A stretch of 34,361 nt of DNA, from the NCBI GenBank assembly GCA_009930445.1, contig RZYD01000004.1:1-34361 (forward strand), written 5' to 3'. Both the position numbers and the translations under genes were made by a program. The DNA is from Bacteroidia bacterium (lineage in GTDB: Bacteria > Bacteroidota > Bacteroidia > Bacteroidales > BM520). How positions within the stretch are numbered: the stretch's first letter is position 1; each line of letters starts with the position of its first letter. Positions 7,961 through 15,938 of this stretch are shown in pieces. The notes under the pieces were generated by a model that did no database searches, was not told the DNA's origin, and worked only from the letters and a program-made list of their open reading frames with translations.

Positions 7961-8263
7961 CTAATTATTAGCTTTATATATATAAGCCTCTAAACGGCTC
8001 ACCTTGCGAAATTTAAACTTTCTGATAGCTTTTACCACATACTTCACATTATCCTTGTCTACGACTATGTCAGCCTCTTTCAGGTCCTCATTAACATCAC
8101 AATAGAGCTTACAAGCCTTAGACGGGTCGCCCTCAGCCAAAATCACATCCTCAGCTTTAAGAGGCAAGATAATTCCCATAATAGTCCCGACATTAAAATA
8201 TTCCTCAGTCTTACTATACAGGGTAGGTCTTTTTACTGTGATTTGCTCATTAAAAAATATCAT
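7961..8263 (-). CDS. Head closure / head-tail adaptor protein
   Basis: 100 aa, a small beta-barrel protein. The pattern MIFFNEQITVKRPTLYSKTEEYFNVGTI, a central C-K-L-Y-C region and the D-I-V-V-D-K-D-N-V-K-Y-V-V-K-A-I strands are typical of stopper proteins (SPP1 gp16 or HK97 gp7-type). It overlaps the connector gene by 4 nt and precedes the gp10-like gene, matching standard order. Confidence 0.65.
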   Translation of the reverse strand: MIFFNEQITVKRPTLYSKTEEYFNVGTIMGIILPLKAEDVILAEGDPSKACKLYCDVNEDLKEADIVVDKDNVKYVVKAIRKFKFRKVSRLEAYIYKANN

Positions 8264-8847
8264 ATATTTCTAACTCTATAAGTGGATAACATAGATTTTA
8301 ATTCAGGAGTTAAACAATCCTGAAAGGTGACATTTCCTCCGTCTAATCCCTCAGAACTCTCACCCTCACTCTCACTTTTATTATAAAACCCGTCAGCTAA
8401 CTTTAAACAGGCTAATTTAAGCCCATTAGGTAAATCAGCACTATCTCCTGAGATCGTATATCCAGCAGTATAAACAACCTTATAATTATTATATCCTGAT
8501 TGAACTCCTAGATTTTCTCTAGTGAAATTCAATTTGATTATTCCCTCATCAGTCAATAGAGCATAATTATCTCTATCCTCCTCACTCCAACTAGGTGAAC
8601 TTTCTGTCCCTGAGTTATAATAAACAGTCACATCAGTTATCTTAGTCCGATTAGTTAAGAAAATTTGGTCGCCCTCATCAATAATATCATCTCCGTTAAA
8701 ATACTCAGTGACCTCTCCTTTAACTAATTTATTCTGACAATAGGATTGAACAAAATCAATCACACCATTCACAATCAAGTCAATTTTATCATCATAAGTA
8801 TCTACACTTATACCAGCGAAATTTTTAAACTCTGCTTTTGTAATCAT
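8260..8847 (-). CDS. Head-tail connector protein (gp6/gp15-like adaptor)
   Basis: 195 aa. The N-terminus MITKAEFKNFAGISVDTYDDKIDLIVNGVIDFVQSYCQ has the helical D-x-x-I-x-x-x-I-x-x-A/V pattern of connector proteins. It is followed by a beta-rich insertion (TEYFNGDDI, ITDVTVYYNS, YKVVYTAGY), then LPNGLKLACLKLADGFYNKS, the typical P-x-x-L-x-x-A-x-x-x-x-x-x-Y helix. It lies after the capsid/glycosylation block and 10 nt after the second glycosyltransferase. It forms the ring below the portal. Confidence 0.75.
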   Translation of the reverse strand: MITKAEFKNFAGISVDTYDDKIDLIVNGVIDFVQSYCQNKLVKGEVTEYFNGDDIIDEGDQIFLTNRTKITDVTVYYNSGTESSPSWSEEDRDNYALLTDEGIIKLNFTRENLGVQSGYNNYKVVYTAGYTISGDSADLPNGLKLACLKLADGFYNKSESEGESSEGLDGGNVTFQDCLTPELKSMLSTYRVRNI

Positions 8848-8856
8848 ATTTTTAAA

Positions 8857-9486
8857 TTAAAATTTATACCCCTTAGCACTTTTACCAATCCCCTCGTGCC
8901 AAGTTTCTAAGTCTTTGAGATATACACTTAAATATCCGTTCTTTCTCCAAAATCCACCCCTCTCAACATCTTTCTCAATCATCTGCTCAGCCATTAACTC
9001 AAAAGCCTCTCTAGGTATCACTGTGAACATTCCTCCTGTGTGAGTAGTTATCTCAACATTAAAAGAACCCAATTCTCTCCTATTATCAACTATCTGAGGC
9101 TTATAGGAGGGCAATATATTCAAATCTAAAGGGGCTGTGATGTATTTATCTCCCACTTCGTTATAAAACCTCATAATCTCTGCTAAAATCCCTCTAGTCT
9201 TAATTTGGCAGTCATCATCAAACTTCATTACATAGTCAGGAATAAACCCGTGTTTAGTCCCCTCTCTATATCCACGAACCCAAGCCCTAACTATTCCCTC
9301 GTTTTCAATATTACTAATTACATTATAGCCTTTTTTCTTAAGCCATTCAACAGTTCCGTCATTACTTCCGTTATCTACAACAATATGCTCATAAGGATAA
9401 CCAGCTTTTCTTTTTAATTCTCCTAAAAATCTCCTAGTAGTTTCTAAGCGACCTCTAGTAATTGTGATAACTAAAACTTTTTTCAT
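8857..9486 (-). CDS. Family 2-like glycosyltransferase (GT-A fold)
   Basis: 209 aa. The N-terminus VLVITITRGRLETTRRFL is the nucleotide-binding start of a GT-A domain. It is followed by HIVVDNGSNDGTVEWLKKKG (residues 34-53, the canonical DNGSxDGT motif) and by MKFDDDC at about residues 87-93 (the DxD metal site). The C-terminus has a GGMFTVIPREAFE acceptor-side motif. It overlaps the methyltransferase by 4 nt and sits inside the head operon between that gene and the connector. A nucleotide-sugar donor and a structural-protein acceptor are inferred; the sugar and acceptor are unknown. Confidence 0.85.
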   Translation of the reverse strand: MKKVLVITITRGRLETTRRFLGELKRKAGYPYEHIVVDNGSNDGTVEWLKKKGYNVISNIENEGIVRAWVRGYREGTKHGFIPDYVMKFDDDCQIKTRGILAEIMRFYNEVGDKYITAPLDLNILPSYKPQIVDNRRELGSFNVEITTHTGGMFTVIPREAFELMAEQMIEKDVERGGFWRKNGYLSVYLKDLETWHEGIGKSAKGYKF

Positions 9487-10043
9487 AATAATTTTATAGT
9501 AATTAACATTTTTGAATAATCATCAGACCTAGCTACATATCGGTCAACGACCTTAAAATATAAATCTAATCTTTCTAAAAATAACTCCTCGTAGATTGAG
9601 GTTTTATGTTTTTCAGCAGGATTACCACCACACTCATCTTGTTCAACCACACCGAGAGGCACAACAATCATCATATACTTGAATATCCCCTTTAACCTAA
9701 CCAATAAATCAAACATCTCATTTTCCTCTAAATGCTCTAACACATCCCCAAAGATTGCGAGATCGTAGGTTTTCTTACTATCCCACCATTCCCTTATATC
9801 ACACTTCTCAACCACATTATAAATCCCCTCATACTTCAACCACTCAACAGACTTATCAAAAACTTCTAATCCTTTTAAAAAGATATTAGGTCCAAGAACT
9901 GAACGAGCTATCACTCCATACTTACCAAGACCAGCACCAAAATCAACGATAGTAGCAGGTTGTATTCTTTTTAAAATAACCTTAGCGACTTCATCTGTCA
10001 TCCCCCAACTTCCTCCTGTATTTTCAGGTTTTATCTTTTCCAT
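9483..10043 (-). CDS. Class I SAM-dependent methyltransferase
   Basis: 186 aa. Motif I TIVDFGAGLGKYG is at residues 31-43. An acidic LEVFD after the next strand suits the ribose-binding residue. YDLAIFGDVLEHLEEN at residues 93-108 is the standard motif IV/post-IV of small-molecule methyltransferases. There is no DPPY/NPPY or Pro-Cys motif, so DNA methylation is unlikely. It overlaps the large glycosyltransferase by 13 nt and the small one by 4 nt, so it is translationally coupled to both. O-methylation of a transferred sugar is the simplest suggestion (inference). Confidence 0.8.
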   Translation of the reverse strand: MEKIKPENTGGSWGMTDEVAKVILKRIQPATIVDFGAGLGKYGVIARSVLGPNIFLKGLEVFDKSVEWLKYEGIYNVVEKCDIREWWDSKKTYDLAIFGDVLEHLEENEMFDLLVRLKGIFKYMMIVVPLGVVEQDECGGNPAEKHKTSIYEELFLERLDLYFKVVDRYVARSDDYSKMLITIKLL

Positions 10044-11515
10044 ATTTTCATAAAATCAACTTTATTAAAATCAATCACTTCACCCTTTTTCATCATTCTA
10101 TTATATAGGTCAGGATTTTCTAAAAGCATTTTCTTGTCATACTTTAGCTGTCTTTCCTTTTTAGCCTTTACATCCTCATCTCTCACATAACCAAAATGCT
10201 TTAAGATATATTCAGTTTCTTTCCTATTCTGATAAGCATATTTAGGTCCTGAACCACAGTGTAGATTTCTGTCATAGAACTTTTGTGATTGTTCGGGGCA
10301 ATATCTAAATAACCTGATATTCTTTTGCTGAGAAAACACCCCGTCAATTCTTACTTTATCCTCAGACCCCCAATAATGAGCCAAGACAAAATCATAGGCA
10401 ATACCACTATTGAGCAAACTGATAATAGCAGGTCTATTTAATTCCTCATCAAAGAACTCATCTGCGTCAATCGGGATAATTCCAAGAGGATTTTTAGAGA
10501 TAGCATATTGAGTAGCCCTCTCTCTTAATAAGTTCTCAGCCTTACCAAACAATTTGAATTTATGCTCGTAGATCGTGATAGGGTAATATTCTTTTAACCT
10601 TTTTAACTCTTTTATAGTTTTAGTATCTGAGTTATCACAGACAACAACTATCTCGTCAATTAGTTTCCTTTTAAATAAGTCAATAATTACTCTACTCATA
10701 TATCTGTCAGCCTCATTACCGACAATCATACTCCCGATTATTCTTTCCTTGTTTTTCCACTTTAAATTAAAATAAGCAAGACCATTATAATAATTAGAAC
10801 GCCAAAACTCAGACATAGTATTTACACTATCCTTGCCCTCGTGTTTGGCTTTAGCCTTGCTTACACAAATTTTATATCCTCGCCTTTTAACATTCTCACA
10901 TAAATCATTATCCTCAAACATAAAGAAAAATGTTTCATCAAATCCTCCAATCATCTCAAATAACTCTCTCCTAATACACATCACAGAGCCATTAAGACCC
11001 CAAGAGGTTTCAGAACAAGCAGTCCCGACCATTCCGACCTCACTATCACTAAAAGGCTTTAACAGATTATAGAAAAAACCACTCTCACTTAACTCAACAT
11101 CATCATTTAGGAATAAGATAAACTCTCCTAGTCCCTCATTTAACTTAGCCCCGTCATTACAGGCTTTAGCAAAACCCCCAACCTCAGGGCTAAACTTCCT
11201 CTCAATAACTTCAAGAGTAATTTTTTTCTGTTTTAAATATTTTTTAAGAACACCTAAACTAGCGATTGATTTCTTGTCCTTAGTAGGCACAACAACATCA
11301 ATAACTCCTCTTTGATATTTCTTGCCGAGAATATTACGCCCAGTCAATTTATCTCTCTCAACCTCATCAGGCATATAAACATCCTCCAGCAACTCAGTCT
11401 TTTTAACAATCTTATCTTTTTTTAATTGTTTATATTCCTCAGGGCTTACAGCTCTGACATCCCCTGGCACATAATTATCTTGACCTTTTAGATATTCCAC
11501 TAATATCTTGGTCAT
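10031..11515 (-). CDS. Two-domain glycosyltransferase with a head-protein-like N-terminal module
   Basis: 494 aa. Residues 1-45 (KILVEYLKGQDNYVPGDVRA, then a Lys-rich helix) resemble the 59-aa protein encoded immediately upstream. Residues 70-240 are a GT2-type GT-A domain: VIDVVVPTKDKK, GGFAKACNDGAKL, FLNDDVEL (136-142), then MIGGFDETFFFMFEDNDLC and KAKHEG, as in rhamnosyl-type transferases. Residues 255-400 are a second GT-A-like domain with SMIVGNEADRYMSRV, EIVVVCDNSDTKT and IPIDADEFF (DxD at 350-352). It lies 6 nt after the small head gene. Likely a bifunctional enzyme transferring two sugars or acting twice. Substrate unknown; capsid or head decoration is inferred from context. Confidence 0.8.
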   Translation of the reverse strand: MTKILVEYLKGQDNYVPGDVRAVSPEEYKQLKKDKIVKKTELLEDVYMPDEVERDKLTGRNILGKKYQRGVIDVVVPTKDKKSIASLGVLKKYLKQKKITLEVIERKFSPEVGGFAKACNDGAKLNEGLGEFILFLNDDVELSESGFFYNLLKPFSDSEVGMVGTACSETSWGLNGSVMCIRRELFEMIGGFDETFFFMFEDNDLCENVKRRGYKICVSKAKAKHEGKDSVNTMSEFWRSNYYNGLAYFNLKWKNKERIIGSMIVGNEADRYMSRVIIDLFKRKLIDEIVVVCDNSDTKTIKELKRLKEYYPITIYEHKFKLFGKAENLLRERATQYAISKNPLGIIPIDADEFFDEELNRPAIISLLNSGIAYDFVLAHYWGSEDKVRIDGVFSQQKNIRLFRYCPEQSQKFYDRNLHCGSGPKYAYQNRKETEYILKHFGYVRDEDVKAKKERQLKYDKKMLLENPDLYNRMMKKGEVIDFNKVDFMKIWKR

Positions 11516-11521
11516 AATTTT

Positions 11522-11701
11522 TTACTTAGATTTTTTATACTCTTTAGCAAATCCTTTCTTAATAAATTTCTCTGCTAAACTTTTGTTAAAACCAGCAACC
11601 TCACCTTTGATATAAGGGGTATGTGGTTTAACGAACTCAATTAAAACCAATTTCTTAGTTTCCTTTTTTTCCTCTTTGTTAGAGGTGTTTTGTCTTGCCA
11701 T
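11522..11701 (-). CDS. Small head-associated protein (59 aa)
   Basis: The ATG at 11701 opens a 59-codon frame ending at TAA 11522-11524, filling the gap between the capsid gene and the large glycosyltransferase. Residues 1-17 are Lys/Glu-rich (MARQNTSNKEEKKETKK). The rest, LVLIEFVKPHTPYIKGEVAG, then a helix ending GFAKEYKK, is the compact Y-x-x-G-E/D-V plus L-x-x-x-G-x-A-x-x pattern of small proteins commonly found next to phage capsid genes. The same pattern recurs at the N-terminus of the neighbouring glycosyltransferase. It may be a head decoration or assembly factor; the function is inferred from position. Confidence 0.7.
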   Translation of the reverse strand: MARQNTSNKEEKKETKKLVLIEFVKPHTPYIKGEVAGFNKSLAEKFIKKGFAKEYKKSK

Positions 11702-11763
11702 AAATTTAGATTATTAAGTTAATTAGCTTACGAGGTCCACCTCAAAAGAGATGAACCTTAAAG

Positions 11764-12825
11764 CTATTTAACACCAGTCATTTTCTTACAAGCGGCAGGA
11801 AGTGTATAAACACCGTCCACAGCTTCAGCAACAACTAGCTCAACTTGTAACTTAGATAGGACTTTGTCTGTATCAACAAACATTTTTTCTCCGTCCTTAA
11901 TCCAGTAATACCACATATCACCGAAATAGATTTCTGTGGTATCAGCAGAACTTCCTAAATTAGCAGGGATGTCAGCACTTTCAACCAAAGGTTTGCCTAA
12001 TACTTTAGTAGTATTAAAGTCAAAAATTGGTCTACCGTTGTCATCCTCTACATTTAGAATAGCCTGCATTCCAAGTGAGGAAGTTAAGAATACTGCGTTA
12101 TCACGATATTGTTCATCTAGAGCAAAATATAGTTTAACCATATCTTTATACTCTAAAGCTGAACCAGCCTGAGCAATAGTGCCAGTCAAAGAAGCAGATC
12201 GTAGACCTGTAGGCTTAGCGTCACCGTCACCAGCAACGAAAGCACTTTCCTCTTTGTTTCTTAACGAACGAGCACACAATTCACCAACATAGTTAACGAT
12301 ATTATATGCTGAGGTATTTAACAACTTACGAGGAATAAGAACTCTAGCCGCTAAATAGTAATCCCCAAGAGTTTTCTTGTTTAAAGTAGGATTGCTTTCA
12401 GTGATAGTTTCGTTCTCATCTACCCAATAACCTGTAACACCTGTCCCCTCAGTAGGTAATTGAAAATTACCTGACATTTGGAAAACAAAAGCCAACTTAC
12501 GCATTTTGGCAATTTTATCTTTGGCTTGTAAGATAAAAGAGCTTAATTCGGTAGGCACAGCGTAACCGAATGATTCAGTATCAGAGTCAATAGCTTTCTT
12601 TTCAAACTCAGCAGATTTCTGCTCACTACATACTTCTTTGATGAAGTTAGCAGATTTCTCTAAATTTTCCTCGTCACTATTAACTTTAACTTCGTCTTTT
12701 AAAGTGCCTTTGACCTCATCAAGGACTTCCTTTTTAAGGTCAGGGATTATTTCTTTAATCCCGTCAGCCATTATGGATTTTAATTCCTCCATAGTGACCT
12801 CTTTGATTTCATTTTTTTCACTCAT
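11764..12825 (-). CDS. Major capsid protein (HK97 fold)
   Basis: 353 aa. Residues 1-75 form a charged coiled coil (EIKEVTMEELKSIMADGIKEI), the scaffold-like delta domain normally removed by the prohead protease. From about residue 85 the HK97 fold is recognisable: GYAVPTELSSFILQ, MRKLAFVFQMSGNFQLPTEG, GYWVDENETITESNPTL, then LARSLRNKEESAFVAGDG and the C-terminal E-loop/P-domain strands (DTTEIYFGDMWYYWIKDGE). It follows the protease gene by 17 nt. A short GAGG/CCTC hairpin (11732-11743) lies just after the stop. Confidence 0.95.
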   Translation of the reverse strand: MSEKNEIKEVTMEELKSIMADGIKEIIPDLKKEVLDEVKGTLKDEVKVNSDEENLEKSANFIKEVCSEQKSAEFEKKAIDSDTESFGYAVPTELSSFILQAKDKIAKMRKLAFVFQMSGNFQLPTEGTGVTGYWVDENETITESNPTLNKKTLGDYYLAARVLIPRKLLNTSAYNIVNYVGELCARSLRNKEESAFVAGDGDAKPTGLRSASLTGTIAQAGSALEYKDMVKLYFALDEQYRDNAVFLTSSLGMQAILNVEDDNGRPIFDFNTTKVLGKPLVESADIPANLGSSADTTEIYFGDMWYYWIKDGEKMFVDTDKVLSKLQVELVVAEAVDGVYTLPAACKKMTGVK

Positions 12826-12842
12826 AAAATTAAAGATTAAAA

Positions 12843-13676
12843 TTATTTAGATTTTGTTATCCTAAGCAAATATTGACTTGATTTCAAATTCTGCTTAGCA
12901 ACTTGTCTAATACGGAGGATTTTTTTATCAGGGTTGCTATTGCCCTCTCCGTTATCAGCTACGACCTTTGTTTTGTGAGCCTTAATCTCACTAATATGTT
13001 TTTTTAAAAACTTTCTACTCATAGGCATTACCCAACATTTCTTTTCTCCATTCTCACGGTAATAAACCTTTAACTCTTTTTTCTTAACATCAATCTTAGT
13101 ATAATCAGCCTTGATGATTTTTTCTTTCTTTTCCTCTTTCTCTTTTTCCTCATCTTTCTTTTCAGTTTTCTTTTTATCATCCTTTACATTTATCAATTCA
13201 GTATCAGGATTAGCACCAGCTAAAACAGGTGACCATTCGTAAAGACGAGCCTTTGTGATAACTCTAATATCAGGGTCATCCTCACTCCACTCATAACCAA
13301 GAACTCTAAAGCCGATTGAGAACTCATCAACAGTTCCAAATTTCAAATCACTATAAGCCTCTTTACCTCTTTGAGTTTCTAAATTGAATTGTCCTTTAAT
13401 ATATAAACCTTTCTCATCCTCACGAGCCTCCAAAGTCTTAGCAATAGGCTGGTCCCAATTATGAGCCCAAACTCCCTTAGGGAATTTCTTAGCAAGGCTT
13501 TCAGCGAAAGCACCTCTTTTAATAATATCTCCCACTAGGTCAACATTATCAAAAATACTAACATAAGCCTCAACAATACCTTTCTCATCATCAGCTTTAC
13601 TTTCAATGATTTTGAGTTTCACAGGTAAAATGACTTTTATGTCTGCCTTTGCCTCAGCATTATTTTTTTTGCTCAT
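12843..13676 (-). CDS. Prohead (head maturation) protease, HK97/S78-type
   Basis: 277 aa. The core is residues 15-165: IVEAYVSIFDNVDLVGDIIKRGAF matches the family's V-x-x-F-x-x-x-D-x-x-x-D-x-x-x-x-G-A-F, with the catalytic His in WAHNWDQPIAK (His72) and the catalytic Ser in EFSIGF (Ser120). The C-terminal 100 residues are a Lys/Glu-rich tail unusual for the minimal family, perhaps a scaffold-like extension. It lies between portal and capsid genes and is preceded by a well-formed promoter (13713-13741). It would cleave the capsid delta domain and itself. Confidence 0.9.
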   Translation of the reverse strand: MSKKNNAEAKADIKVILPVKLKIIESKADDEKGIVEAYVSIFDNVDLVGDIIKRGAFAESLAKKFPKGVWAHNWDQPIAKTLEAREDEKGLYIKGQFNLETQRGKEAYSDLKFGTVDEFSIGFRVLGYEWSEDDPDIRVITKARLYEWSPVLAGANPDTELINVKDDKKKTEKKDEEKEKEEKKEKIIKADYTKIDVKKKELKVYYRENGEKKCWVMPMSRKFLKKHISEIKAHKTKVVADNGEGNSNPDKKILRIRQVAKQNLKSSQYLLRITKSK

Positions 13677-13712
13677 ATTTTTAACTTAGTTAAATTATTT
13701 CTATATATCTTG

Positions 13713-13741
13713 ATTATAGCAGGAAATCAAAAAACTGACAA
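13713..13741 (-). promoter_or_regulatory. Sigma70-type promoter for the protease-capsid operon
   Basis: Minus strand: TTGTCA (13741-13736), exactly 17 bp, TATAAT (13718-13713). It lies in a 127-bp gap between portal and protease genes, about 37 nt upstream of the protease ATG. Confidence 0.75.
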
Positions 13742-13803
13742 CATTATTCGCCTCTTTTCTTTTTGATTTCTTTAATAGTTTTAGACATATATATTTTTAA
13801 TTA

Positions 13804-15879
13804 TTAAATAGGCACAATATCACATTTACAATTAGGATGAACTGGTATCTCTCCTTGAATACTTTTCATAGTCCACTGGTTCTGTGATTTTGCTACACAC
13901 TCCTCACAAGCCCCAGGGCTTAATAACCACTCAGCCTCGTTAAAACCATAATACATATAGGTTTGTAGATGAGCCTCAGTAATTCCTCTAGCAGTTTCAG
14001 TCCTAGCAATCATCTCAGCTCTAGTATCACCAGCAAAGCTGAATACCTTTCTTACCCTCTTAGTTAACTCACCGATATTCTCTCCCTGAGCAATACCCTC
14101 CCTGATCGTGGTATCAAAGGCAGTGATAGTAGTGTCATTTATATTCTTACCAATTTCCTCACCAACTTTATCCAACCACTCTCTTAAGAACTGAAAATCA
14201 GATATAGCAGGTTGGTTTATCAATTCACTAGCTTGTTTAGCACCTCTCATCACGGTTTCATACATTAGAGGATTGATTATCTCAATAGTGGCACTTAACT
14301 CATCCTCTACATCAATACCAATATCCTCAGCAACACTCTTTTTAACTTTCTCTAATTTAGCTATAAACCTGCCCTCCTGAGCCTTAAAGAACTTTTTAAA
14401 TGTATCAGACCATATTTTCTCTAAACTCTCCTCCTCAGCCATTCTAGCCTTATACCAAGCCTCAACAACATCCTTACTCAACTCTAGTTTTTTTTTTGGT
14501 TCAGCCTTTTTATCAACTAACTTAAAAACAACTTTCTTTTTACCCTCTAAAATCTCATAGGCTTTCTTAGTGGCTTTCTCAGATAATTTCTTATTTCTTA
14601 ACTTTCTATTTAAAATCATTTTCTTAACATATTTCTCAGTCTTAAGGTCAACTCTACCCTCATCCATTTTCCTAGCGTCACCAATCTTTAAAATCTCAGC
14701 AGATTTTTTCTCTCCACCAATCATAGGTAAAGAAGTAAGAGGCATATAAATATACTCTCCCCCCTTGATAGGAGTAAGTCCGTCCATTTCTCTGACCTCA
14801 TTAACGGTCCTCCAACGATTAACGCTTTCAGTCTTTTTCTTTAACTCTATTTCCTCATCCTCTTTGGCAAGAGGCTCAAAGCCTAACCAAATATCATCAT
14901 CAAACTTAGGCACTAAAAACTCATTCAACTGCTCACAGATTTCAGTAGCCAAAGGTTCTAAAGTCCATTTATTAAACTGATATTCCCCAGCGACAGCAGA
15001 GGCTCTATTTACATCATCAAAAGTCATCAAAGATTTCGGCACTCCAAATATTCCAAGTATCTCATCTCTGTTTAACTTACGACCCTCAATAAATTCTAAA
15101 TCACGAGGAGGGATGACATTAGGTTTAAACTTCATACCACCTTGTAATATCTGAATTTTATGAGCATTTTCAAACCCTGCCATTTTAGCCTTAGACTTTT
15201 TCTCTAATCTCTTAATTTCTTTATTATCCAATATTTCCTCAGTTTCTAAAAAACCACTAGAGATCGCACCCTCTTTCAAAAGATTGTTATTAGATTGAAG
15301 CATATAGTCATCATTCTCAGCAGTCATTCTTACAGCCTCAATAATACCAATACCTTTGTCAGGATTTTTAGGATTATAATTTTTTAAAAAGATAACTTGG
15401 TTCGGGCTATACTCTCGTTTATAAGTCCCAATCTCATAAACATACTTAACCACATTACCCTCTTTATCTTTCTCTGCTTTAAAATACTCAGGTCTAGCAA
15501 TATACATCTGAGTAGGATTATTCCCGTTCTTATCTCCACCCTCTAATATCCAGGGTGAAGCACCTAACAAATCTCTATACACAACACTCAACTGAATAAA
15601 ATTATATTTAGTCATTTGAGAGTTAACCCTATTTAACAATTCAAGGACTGGATGTTCCAAGACCTCAAACACTTTATCTCCTTTTAATTTATATGCCTTA
15701 AATTCAATCTGAGCCAAACCCATAGACCTACGAGCAACACAACCATAAACCCAGCTCTTATAAAAATCTAAAGCGTCATTCTTAGTGACGATATTAGACA
15801 TTATGCCTGAGTTATAAAAAAAGGAATAAGGCACGCCTTTCTTTTCACCGAGATTAAAGATTTTACTAAATAGTCCCAT
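13804..15879 (-). CDS. Portal protein fused to a MuF-type minor head domain
   Basis: 691 aa, much longer than a usual 400-450-aa portal. Residues 1-400 carry the HK97-type portal: WVYGCVARRSMGLAQIEF, HPVLELLNRVN, YRDLLGASPWILEGG, GIGIIEAVRMTAENDDYM, ILGIFGVPKSLMTFDDVNRAS and WTLEPLATEICEQLNEFLVP. Residues 400-530 are a charged linker. Residues 560-691 are a MuF/SPP1 gp7-like domain: EMIARTETARGITEAHLQ, then Cys658-x-x-Cys661 and His681-P-N-C-x-C686. The fusion joins the DNA conduit to a protein that normally sits inside the head. A promoter lies 29 nt upstream. Confidence 0.9.
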   Translation of the reverse strand: MGLFSKIFNLGEKKGVPYSFFYNSGIMSNIVTKNDALDFYKSWVYGCVARRSMGLAQIEFKAYKLKGDKVFEVLEHPVLELLNRVNSQMTKYNFIQLSVVYRDLLGASPWILEGGDKNGNNPTQMYIARPEYFKAEKDKEGNVVKYVYEIGTYKREYSPNQVIFLKNYNPKNPDKGIGIIEAVRMTAENDDYMLQSNNNLLKEGAISSGFLETEEILDNKEIKRLEKKSKAKMAGFENAHKIQILQGGMKFKPNVIPPRDLEFIEGRKLNRDEILGIFGVPKSLMTFDDVNRASAVAGEYQFNKWTLEPLATEICEQLNEFLVPKFDDDIWLGFEPLAKEDEEIELKKKTESVNRWRTVNEVREMDGLTPIKGGEYIYMPLTSLPMIGGEKKSAEILKIGDARKMDEGRVDLKTEKYVKKMILNRKLRNKKLSEKATKKAYEILEGKKKVVFKLVDKKAEPKKKLELSKDVVEAWYKARMAEEESLEKIWSDTFKKFFKAQEGRFIAKLEKVKKSVAEDIGIDVEDELSATIEIINPLMYETVMRGAKQASELINQPAISDFQFLREWLDKVGEEIGKNINDTTITAFDTTIREGIAQGENIGELTKRVRKVFSFAGDTRAEMIARTETARGITEAHLQTYMYYGFNEAEWLLSPGACEECVAKSQNQWTMKSIQGEIPVHPNCKCDIVPI

Positions 15880-15907
15880 ATTATTTTTAATAATTTTAAC
15901 TATCTAA

Positions 15908-15936
15908 ATTATAGCACTATACCCACAATTTGACAA
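15908..15936 (-). promoter_or_regulatory. Sigma70-type promoter ahead of the portal gene
   Basis: Minus strand: TTGTCA (15936-15931), exactly 17 bp, TATAAT (15913-15908). It lies in the 59-bp gap after the TerL stop; the leader to the portal ATG would be about 22 nt. Confidence 0.75.
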
Positions 15937-15938
15937 TA

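Noticed and set aside
13744..13788. 14-codon frame (MSKTIKEIKKKRGE) between portal and protease
   Set aside because: Too short to support; it lies just upstream of the -35 box of a strong promoter (13713-13741).
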